Source of the DNA: a virus
DNA length: 34,312 nt
IMG/VR virus record: IMGVR_UViG_3300042291_000236
Location: 1 to 34,312 of that record
Reading direction: 5' to 3' (one strand)
Every line of letters begins with the position of its first letter. Position 1 is the stretch's first letter. Below are positions 27,526 through 34,312 of this stretch, piece after piece. The notes below the pieces were generated by a model that saw only the letters and a list, made by a program, of their open reading frames with translations, searched no databases and was not told the origin of the DNA. A program made the translations under genes and the position numbers.

Positions 27526-29575
27526 TCAGAATATAAAAGTCAATATTAACCTAGACCTTACTGAGTTTAATAAGAATGCTAAGGCAATGTCTGATGCGTT
27601 AAGTAAGGTATTAGGCAAGGATATAAAGATGTTTGCCGATGAGATGAAAAAGGCTGAAACCTCAATTAATGGTGCTGAAAGAGCAATGGGTAATGCGGCT
27701 AAAACGGCTCAAAAAACTGGTAACAGTGTAAAGCAGTCCAATATGCAATGGACTAACTTGGCATTAATTATACAAGATTTACCTTATGGACTAAGAGGTA
27801 TTCAAAATAACATACCTGCATTAGCTGCTGGAATGGGTGGAGTTTATTTAGCAATATCTAGCGTAGTTGCAGTTCTTACTGCAATGGATATGGGTTTAAT
27901 TAGTTTTGGTAATAAGGTTAAGCTTTCAACTGATTTTAACAAAGAATTTTCATCTAGCCTTGCTGAACAAAAAGTTAAATTAGATAGTTTATACGGAATA
28001 GCTACTAATGTTAATAGGTCAATGGATGATAGGCTTACTGCAGCCAAAAAATTAAAAGAAGAATATCCTAAGCTATTAAGCAACTTTTCAGAAGAAGAAA
28101 TTGCTGCAGGTAAAGCAGTAACCGCTTATAATAAATTAAGCGAAGCTGTAATAAGATATGCAAAAGCTGAAGCTGCGCAAACAGCAATTAAAGAAATAGT
28201 AACTAAGCAAATTCAGAATGACTTAAAAATAGCTGAATTAACATTACAAAAAAAGGATGCAAATCTTTCTGCTGATAAAAGACAAGTAGAAATAGATAAA
28301 AAATCTTTAGTATATGCAGCAGGAACTATAAACTTAGAAAGAGTAAGAGCTTCTACTATTGAAGATAATATTACTAAATTACAAAAACAAAATAAAACAT
28401 TAGATACTCAGCTTCAAAAGTATGAAGATATTTATAATGTAAATGCAACATTTGATTTAGAACAAACAAAAACACCTACCACTGCTCAAGATACATCAAA
28501 GTTAGATTTATTAAAAAAGCAACAAAAGTTTTATAAGGATGATTTAGCCATGTTTTATGAATATGGAGAACTTATAATAGCAGAAGAACAAAGATTAGCA
28601 TTACAAAGAGCGCAAGTTGAAGGTAAGTCTAAAGATGAAATAAAAAGAATTACAAAAGGATTTCAAATAGATATGCTTGTAAATCAGCAAGAGTTCGGAA
28701 GAGCTCTTATGGCTGAAGCTGATAAAAATACTAAAGCATACGAAAAGAATGAAGAGGATATTTCTAAGATTATAATTAAGAATAGAGAAGATATAGCTGA
28801 AGCTATTAAGAAAATTAATTCTAATCTTAATGATGAAAATATTAAAAATGTTGAAACAGAACTACAACAAACATTAAGAGCTACTAGAGGTAGTTACAAC
28901 GCACAAAAGGAAGCTTATCAAATTGCTATTGATAAGTTAAAAGAAAAAAAGGCAGCTTTAGATGCTGCTGGTACTTCTACAGAAGAGTATCGTAAGAAAA
29001 TAGAAAACCTAGAAGCTGGAATGGAGGGATTAGTTGATCCATTAGAGCAATTAAATCAAGCAATACAGTCGGCTTTTAATCAGTTACAAATTGATATGCT
29101 TACTGGATTTGGTGAAGCAATTGGTGATATCATATCTGGAGAAAAATTTGATATGTCTGCTATAGGTAATATATTAGCTGATGCAGTTATTTCTTTAGGT
29201 AAAGCATTAATAACTTACGGTGTTACACAAAAAGCCGCAATAGCAGCCTTATCATCATTAAATCCAATTGTAGCTATAGCTGGTGGAGTTTTAGCAGTTG
29301 CTGCAGGTACTGCTTTAAAAAACAAACTAAAGCAAAACAATGCCCCTGCGTTCGCTAATGGAGGTATAGTTTCAGGACCTACTATGGGTCTTGTTGGTGA
29401 ATATCCAGGTGCTAAAAGCAACCCAGAAGTTATTGCTCCATTAGACAAATTAAAGTCAATGATTGGTGGAGGAGGAGGTGGTACATTTGTACTTAGAGGA
29501 CAAGATTTATTATTAGCTACAAATAGAGCGCAAAAGGCATCAAATCTTAAAGGACAAAACATTAGTTTAGCATAA
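27518..29575 (+). CDS. Tape measure protein
   Basis: 685 residues, helical and Lys/Glu-rich with long coiled coils (about 320-510), a hydrophobic patch near residues 85-125, and another at about 565-600 (LSSLNPIVAIAGGVLAVAAGTALKN). It ends with FANGGIVSGPTMGLVGEYPGAK and a PLDKLKSMIGGGGGG linker, typical of phage tape measures. Its length sets the tail length and implies a tail on the order of 100 nm if about 0.15 nm per residue applies. It comes right after the chaperones. Confidence 0.9.
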   Translation: MADQNIKVNINLDLTEFNKNAKAMSDALSKVLGKDIKMFADEMKKAETSINGAERAMGNAAKTAQKTGNSVKQSNMQWTNLALIIQDLPYGLRGIQNNIPALAAGMGGVYLAISSVVAVLTAMDMGLISFGNKVKLSTDFNKEFSSSLAEQKVKLDSLYGIATNVNRSMDDRLTAAKKLKEEYPKLLSNFSEEEIAAGKAVTAYNKLSEAVIRYAKAEAAQTAIKEIVTKQIQNDLKIAELTLQKKDANLSADKRQVEIDKKSLVYAAGTINLERVRASTIEDNITKLQKQNKTLDTQLQKYEDIYNVNATFDLEQTKTPTTAQDTSKLDLLKKQQKFYKDDLAMFYEYGELIIAEEQRLALQRAQVEGKSKDEIKRITKGFQIDMLVNQQEFGRALMAEADKNTKAYEKNEEDISKIIIKNREDIAEAIKKINSNLNDENIKNVETELQQTLRATRGSYNAQKEAYQIAIDKLKEKKAALDAAGTSTEEYRKKIENLEAGMEGLVDPLEQLNQAIQSAFNQLQIDMLTGFGEAIGDIISGEKFDMSAIGNILADAVISLGKALITYGVTQKAAIAALSSLNPIVAIAGGVLAVAAGTALKNKLKQNNAPAFANGGIVSGPTMGLVGEYPGAKSNPEVIAPLDKLKSMIGGGGGGTFVLRGQDLLLATNRAQKASNLKGQNISLA

Positions 29576-31515
29576 TGGCTTACGGTAAAAAATATACGAT
29601 AACTCAAAAGACGCATGATTGCGTAGACTTGGTAGTAGATATTTATGAAAAAGACTATACTGGTTCTATAACAAGCTATCAAGCAGTATCAGTAGTATTG
29701 CAACCTAATTCATCAGAAGAAGACCCTATTGCTTCAATTGTATCATCAGAACTTGATATACAGTTTACAATATCAACAGAAGCAGATTATGCTAATTTTT
29801 TGACCCTATTAGATTTTGATGATACAAAATATTACGTTGAATTAGTTATAAACTCGGCAGTTAAATGGAAAGGCTTCTTATTTAATAACTATGCTCAAGT
29901 AGGATTTACAGGAGGCATACAACAAGTATCTTTAAATGCCATTGATGGTTTATCATTATTAAGATATACATTCTTTGACGGATTTGAAAATACAAATAAC
30001 AATGTCAAATTATTAAACATAATAGGTACTTGCTTAAACAAATTACCTTATAATGGGATGTCGTTCTTTTACTCTCTTTGTTCTTATTATGCAGAAGGTA
30101 TGTTTGATAGAGGTGATGCTGCTGGAGATGAACCATTCAGCCAAACCTACCAATTTAAAAGAGATTTTGTAGGATTAGATTACTATACAGTTTTAGAAAA
30201 TATAATGAAATCTTTTGGTTGTAGACTATTTCAAGCAAATGGTGATTGGTATATATTACCTATGAACCAAATGGCTACAACATTATACTATACAAGATAT
30301 GTAGTTGAAGATGTGCCAACAATATCAGGAACTGGTACATTTAACAATAATATTACTATACAACCATACGCACAAAATAATGTTCATTTTATAGGGGGAG
30401 ATCAAGTTAAGATTGTTAAAAAGGGTTATCCAACAATACAAGCTGAAATAGATATTGCATCAGCAAGTAATTATATATATAATGGTTCATTTAAAAACAT
30501 AAGTTCTCCTCTATCTGCGGCAGGATGGTATGTTACTAGGTTGGGTTCTCCACTTGGCACAGTTCTTTTTGTTAATAGTGATGATGCACAGTTAAATGTA
30601 TGTCAAATGGCAGCAGGTCCTGGCAGAGAAGCTAGAATAAGTAATAAGTTTCCTGGTCCTACTGGAATATATGAATATACTCCTAAAATGTATGGTCCTG
30701 GAGCTGCTCTTTCATTTGAATTAAGAGGTAGATTTAGATTATATGTTATGGTTTTGGTAGGTTCAACAACTTATTATTTAAACAGTAGCAGCGAATGGGT
30801 AACATCTGCAGCATTTAGAGATGTAGGTGGTGGAACTAATTTAGATTATGAAACTATATCTGTAGATATACCACTTGGATTATCAGTAGGCGGATCTATC
30901 ACATATGAAGGTTATGTAAATGTTGAATTTTGGGCAGTAGATGGAGCTCCTGGTGGATTTCTTAGAAATATTAAAATGACTCAAAATGCCCCTGCTATAC
31001 AAGAGGTAATCATTACAAGGGAGATAGAAGAAACAAATTCAGTAGCAAAGTCAATTGATATACCTTATGGAATTGTTTATAATAAATCTAATACAATAAA
31101 CAATCTCGTTAATAACTTGGGGTTATTAGTTGACGCAAATAGAAATCCACTTATTAATTGGTATAGTTATAGCTATCCTTCATTAACGTATGAATCATTG
31201 CCATTTTTAATAATGAGGCAATATTCTAACTTGCTAAATAAGAATATAGCAACTTTAGAAGGAAATTTAGGAGCATATCAATCTACTGCAGGACTTATCT
31301 ACTTAGATAAAGTATATTTAGTAGAGGACTCTCCAACAGGAGCAATGACTTATAATGGAAAGAAATTTTTAATGAATAGAATGGATTTAGACGCTGCAAA
31401 TGTACAGGTTGGTGGTATCCAGTTAATAGAGGTTACAAACGCAAATAATGCATCTGTAGAAAGCGTAGAATACATAGGAGATATTCAAGTAGTTAAACCT
31501 AAAAGATATTTTTAA
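29575..31515 (+). CDS. Tail tip / hub protein (distal tail-like)
   Basis: 646 residues. The N-terminal about 130 residues begin YGKKYTITQKTHDCVDLVVDI and have a beta pattern with KWKGFLFNNY, like Dit/Tal-type baseplate proteins. The middle has helical and beta parts (FKRDFVGLDYYTVLENIMKSFGCRLFQANGDWYILP is a helix-strand unit). A later Gly/Ser/Thr-rich stretch resembles a carbohydrate-binding beta-sandwich, and the end again looks structural. It directly follows the tape measure (TAATG), so it probably closes the tail tip. Which hub component it is cannot be fixed. Confidence 0.65.
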   Translation: MAYGKKYTITQKTHDCVDLVVDIYEKDYTGSITSYQAVSVVLQPNSSEEDPIASIVSSELDIQFTISTEADYANFLTLLDFDDTKYYVELVINSAVKWKGFLFNNYAQVGFTGGIQQVSLNAIDGLSLLRYTFFDGFENTNNNVKLLNIIGTCLNKLPYNGMSFFYSLCSYYAEGMFDRGDAAGDEPFSQTYQFKRDFVGLDYYTVLENIMKSFGCRLFQANGDWYILPMNQMATTLYYTRYVVEDVPTISGTGTFNNNITIQPYAQNNVHFIGGDQVKIVKKGYPTIQAEIDIASASNYIYNGSFKNISSPLSAAGWYVTRLGSPLGTVLFVNSDDAQLNVCQMAAGPGREARISNKFPGPTGIYEYTPKMYGPGAALSFELRGRFRLYVMVLVGSTTYYLNSSSEWVTSAAFRDVGGGTNLDYETISVDIPLGLSVGGSITYEGYVNVEFWAVDGAPGGFLRNIKMTQNAPAIQEVIITREIEETNSVAKSIDIPYGIVYNKSNTINNLVNNLGLLVDANRNPLINWYSYSYPSLTYESLPFLIMRQYSNLLNKNIATLEGNLGAYQSTAGLIYLDKVYLVEDSPTGAMTYNGKKFLMNRMDLDAANVQVGGIQLIEVTNANNASVESVEYIGDIQVVKPKRYF

Positions 31516-31517
31516 TA

Positions 31518-32228
31518 ATGGCATCAGTAGTAAACGGAAGTAACATAGTATTATATTATTATGACCCTATAACAGAAGAGGGAATACCATTTGGAGCAGC
31601 CACGAACTGCTCTTTTGAGGTTTCTGTAGATCAGCTAGAAGTATCTTCTCAGTCTTGTGGTTACTTTAAGGTTTTTAAGCCAGATATGGCTACCTGGAAA
31701 GTAGATTGTGATGGATTTATAGCATTAAGAGATTATTCATATTTATTCTTAGCGAATCTGCAGCTTTCAAGAGCACAGATTTTAATTAAGTTTCAAATTG
31801 ATAATGACAATGGCGATGGTAGCGATATTTTAGGATATACTGTTTTTAATGGTGCTGCAAACCTTGCTTCTCTTAATATTACTGGAGGTGTAGAGGACTC
31901 GTCATCTTATAGTGTTTCACTACAAGGCACAGGACCATACACAATAACAGGAACTCAAGTTGATCCAGGTGGAGTTGTTGTAGTTGGTTCAAACGTAGTT
32001 ATGTTTGACTATACGGCTTCAGGAGGAGAAACATCTATTACTTGGGTTGGTGCTATTGGATTGAGTTGTGTTACTGTTACAAGAGGAGGTATTGAAGTAA
32101 GAGGTATTGCAGCTACAGGTACTCCTACGGGCGAGAATGTAAGATTTAATTCATCTACAGGAACGCTTACCTTTGCATCGACAAGGGCATTAGAGGCTGA
32201 TGAGTTTGTTCGTGCATTATTCAAATAA
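31518..32228 (+). CDS. Second tail-tube-like protein with a C-terminal beta domain
   Basis: 236 residues. The N-terminal about 145 residues (NGSNIVLYYYDPITEEGIPF, CGYFKVFKPDMATWKVDCDGF and the closing SYSVSLQGTGPYT) follow the pattern of the tail tube protein at 26375 (NGTNLVVLVG, HIAGLRSWSLTTDGL, TYSAAFTGTGQLT). A second beta-rich domain, Ig-like in pattern, occupies the rest. It could cap or extend the tube at the tip or decorate the tail. The similarity is by eye only. Confidence 0.6.
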   Translation: MASVVNGSNIVLYYYDPITEEGIPFGAATNCSFEVSVDQLEVSSQSCGYFKVFKPDMATWKVDCDGFIALRDYSYLFLANLQLSRAQILIKFQIDNDNGDGSDILGYTVFNGAANLASLNITGGVEDSSSYSVSLQGTGPYTITGTQVDPGGVVVVGSNVVMFDYTASGGETSITWVGAIGLSCVTVTRGGIEVRGIAATGTPTGENVRFNSSTGTLTFASTRALEADEFVRALFK

Positions 32229-32243
32229 TTAAGATATATATAG

Positions 32244-34312
32244 ATGAGTCAACAAATACAAATAACAGGCGGAGCTAAAGTAAGGAATTTAGAAGGTGTT
32301 TTAACTGGCACAAGTGGTGTTGTTAATGCTTTAGGAATTAACGTACCAAGTGGTATTCCTCAATTAGATGGTAGTGGTAAAATATTAGTATCTCAGTTAC
32401 CTAACTCTGTAATGGAGTACAAGGGTACTTGGAATGCTGCAACTAATACGCCTACATTGGCTAACGGAACTGGTAACGCAGGAGATGTTTATTTGTGTAA
32501 TGTGGCAGGTACGGTTAATTTTGGTGCTGGTCCTATTACCTTTGCGGTAGGGGATCAAGTTTTATATAGCGGCACAACATGGGAAAGGGCAAGTGGTGCT
32601 ACAGGTACAGTTACTTCCGTAGCTGTTACCGAAAGTGGCGATGCCTTGTCAATCACAGGTTCTCCAATTACAACAAACGGTACAATCAATATAGGCTTTG
32701 CTGGTACTGGTGCGCAATATATCAAAGGTGATGGTACTTTAGCTACTTTTCCTACAACTATAGATCAAGCTAAAAAGTTAATTACAGAAGTATATAATTC
32801 AACAGGTGCAACTTTAGCAAAGGGTAGTGTAGTTTATATCAATGGTGGTCAAGGGAACTTGCCTACCGTTACTAAGGCTATTGCTACTGGAGATGCTACA
32901 TCAGCTCAAACTTATGGAGTAGTGCAATCTGACATTACCAATATGAATAATGGTTTTGTTGTTGTTTTAGGGTCATTAAACGACTTAGATACATCTGCTT
33001 ATACTGTAGGTACTCAACTTTATTTAAGCGGTACAACGGCAGGAGAATGGACTTCTACTAAGCCTTATGCACCTATTCACTTAGTGTATGTCGGTATAGT
33101 GGTTAGAAGTCATCCAACTCAAGGTGTAGTTGAAGTTAGAATACAGAACGGATATGAATTAGATGAGTTACATGATGTGTCTGCTCAAAGTCCTACAAAC
33201 GGAGATATTTTACAATATGTATCAGCTACTGACTTATGGACTAAAACCGCAGGTACTACAACTAATATAGCAGAAGGTACAAGGCTTTATTATACTGATG
33301 CAAGATCAAGGGCAGCTTTATCTTTTTCGGCTGGTAGTGGTGCTTACAATAGCACTACGGGTGTAATAACAATACCTACAAATAACAACCAAATCACAAA
33401 TGGCTCTAATTTTATAACCTTAGCTTCTTTAAGTGGAGGTACAGGAATTAGCTACAATAATACAACAGGGGTTATCACTAACTCTGCTCCAGACCAAACT
33501 GTTTCTTTAACTGCAGGTGCAGGGATATCAATTAGTGGTAGTTATCCTTCGTTTACGATAGCTTCTACGATTACTCAATATACAGATGCATTGGCTCGTG
33601 CTGCATTGTCATTTACAGCAGGAAGCGGTGCATATAACTCTACAACAGGTGTTATTACAATTCCAACTAATACAAATCAATTAACAAATGGTGCTAATTA
33701 TATTACTTTAGCAAGTTTAAGTGCAGGAGCAGGGATTAGTTATAATAACACAACAGGTGCTATTAGTTCTACAATAACACAATATACGGATGCTTTAGCA
33801 AGAGCAGCAATTAGCTTAACCACAACAGGCACAAGCGGTGCAGCTACTTACAATAACACAACAGGTGTTTTAAATATACCTAACTATGCACCTGATTTAA
33901 GTGGATATGTAACATTATCTACTGCTCAAACAATTAGTGGCGCAAAGACATTTAGTTCAGCAGTTACTGCAACGCAATACACAAATACAAGTCAACTTGC
34001 ATTTTTATTAAATAATAGTGCTGCAAATAATGACTTCCGTATGGGAAGTGCATCAAGCACATTTAGAATTGTAAATGCAGCTAATACATTAGGATTATTA
34101 ACTATTGATAATTTAGGTGTAACTACATTTTCTTCAAGTATAACTGCATCTAACTTTAGCGGCTCATCAACTGGAACAAATACAGGAGACCAAGATTTAA
34201 GCGGTTATGTTACTTTAGCAACTGCTCAAACAATTAGCGGTGCTAAAACTCTTACAGCAAGTTTAACTATAAGTAATTCTCCTGCTACAAATAATACGAA
34301 TGCTTTTACAAC
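32244..34312 (+). CDS. Tail fibre, N-terminal part with tandem repeats (continues at base 1)
   Basis: It starts ATG at 32244 (MSQQIQITGGAKVRN...) 15 nt after the tube-like gene and stays open to the end of the window. The N-terminus probably attaches to the tail tip. From about 33280 it has repeated modules: QYTDALARAALSFTAGSGAY... types occur three times and DLSGYVTL(A/S)TAQTISGAKT twice, with GTNTGDQ before the second. Joined directly over the 119-base overlap with the gene beginning at base 1, it would be 1491 residues, the longest protein here. The joint is uncertain because the repeats could hide extra modules. Confidence 0.85.
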   Translation, partial: MSQQIQITGGAKVRNLEGVLTGTSGVVNALGINVPSGIPQLDGSGKILVSQLPNSVMEYKGTWNAATNTPTLANGTGNAGDVYLCNVAGTVNFGAGPITFAVGDQVLYSGTTWERASGATGTVTSVAVTESGDALSITGSPITTNGTINIGFAGTGAQYIKGDGTLATFPTTIDQAKKLITEVYNSTGATLAKGSVVYINGGQGNLPTVTKAIATGDATSAQTYGVVQSDITNMNNGFVVVLGSLNDLDTSAYTVGTQLYLSGTTAGEWTSTKPYAPIHLVYVGIVVRSHPTQGVVEVRIQNGYELDELHDVSAQSPTNGDILQYVSATDLWTKTAGTTTNIAEGTRLYYTDARSRAALSFSAGSGAYNSTTGVITIPTNNNQITNGSNFITLASLSGGTGISYNNTTGVITNSAPDQTVSLTAGAGISISGSYPSFTIASTITQYTDALARAALSFTAGSGAYNSTTGVITIPTNTNQLTNGANYITLASLSAGAGISYNNTTGAISSTITQYTDALARAAISLTTTGTSGAATYNNTTGVLNIPNYAPDLSGYVTLSTAQTISGAKTFSSAVTATQYTNTSQLAFLLNNSAANNDFRMGSASSTFRIVNAANTLGLLTIDNLGVTTFSSSITASNFSGSSTGTNTGDQDLSGYVTLATAQTISGAKTLTASLTISNSPATNNTNAFT
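33281..33950 (+). repeat. Tandem sequence modules in the fibre gene
   Basis: At protein level YYTDARSRAALSF..., QYTDALARAALSF... and QYTDALARAAISL... begin at about 33289, 33580 and 33781, each followed by AYNSTTGVI/ATYNNTTGVL and the first two by N-x-TNG-x-x-(F/Y)ITLASLS. DNA similarity between copies is high in places, with a 29-nt segment at 33873-33901 identical to bases 1-29 of the window. Confidence 0.75.
34194..34312 (+). repeat. Terminal direct repeat (copy of bases 22-140)
   Basis: All 119 bases are identical to bases 22-140 and keep the same reading frame. This indicates a circular or circularly permuted molecule or an assembly overlap. The bases just before each copy differ (AACTATGCACCT against AGGAGACCAA). 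Confidence 0.9.

Noticed and set aside
29215-29682. 155-codon minus-strand frame under the tape measure end
   Set aside because: Antisense shadow of the conserved tape measure C-terminus and the following gene; Pro-rich composition results from reading GG-rich codons backwards.
1-34312. Integrase, excisionase, CI-type repressor, DNA polymerase
   Set aside because: I searched the translated frames for their motifs and found none, so neither a temperate lifestyle nor own-polymerase replication can be supported.

Overview
The window is almost certainly a complete or near-complete genome of a tailed phage (siphovirus-type, HK97-fold capsid) infecting a member of the Bacteroidota, probably Flavobacteriia-like. 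It has a full head-to-tail morphogenesis module in canonical order. Upstream boxes match the Bacteroidota -7 consensus TAnnTTTG, there are almost no Shine-Dalgarno sequences, and the DNA is AT-rich. The last 119 bases (34194-34312) repeat bases 22-140 exactly and in the same reading frame of one tail-fibre gene. The map is therefore circular or circularly permuted, about 34.19 kb once the overlap is removed, with the junction inside a repeat-rich fibre gene.

Layout. A late, rightward unit starts near 17.2 kb: a tRNA-Trp, an oversized tRNA-like gene, two small proteins, small and large terminase, portal, MuF-like protein, prohead protease, major capsid protein, three head-tail connectors, tail terminator, tail tube, a -1 frameshifted tail assembly chaperone pair, tape measure, tail hub-like protein, a second tube-like protein, and a long fibre ending in a Peptidase S74-type chaperone domain. 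Across the junction it continues with adhesin-like proteins, a lysis module (membrane-anchored spanin-like protein, two small holin-like proteins, M15 peptidase), a metallophosphoesterase, and ends at a terminator near 6.25 kb. An early, leftward unit runs from about 16.7 kb to 6.47 kb: many small hypothetical proteins, two tiny membrane peptides, a DnaA domain IV-like protein, a putative recombination protein, an SPFH-like membrane protein, a NUMOD1-like protein, a winged-helix replication initiator, DnaB helicase, small DNA-binding proteins and a VRR-NUC nuclease. The units diverge from a complex 16.66-17.23 kb control region and converge on back-to-back terminators at 6.22-6.45 kb separated by three inverted repeats.

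Replication appears to rely on the host polymerase: I see initiator, helicase, DnaA-like and annealing functions but no DNA polymerase, primase, integrase or obvious repressor. The most striking non-coding structures are (i) the leader of the initiator gene, with two hairpins whose 7-nt loops are perfectly complementary, a terminator U-tract touching the start codon and a possible 12-codon leader peptide; (ii) six GGTAAA-type motifs inside the initiator gene, which look like iterons of an origin; (iii) a 139-nt tRNA-Leu-like gene with a structured insert in place of a normal anticodon arm; (iv) a G-quadruplex motif in the divergent control region; and (v) a repeated cis-element shared by two distant intergenic gaps. 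Functions given below are from reading motifs by eye; no database search was possible.
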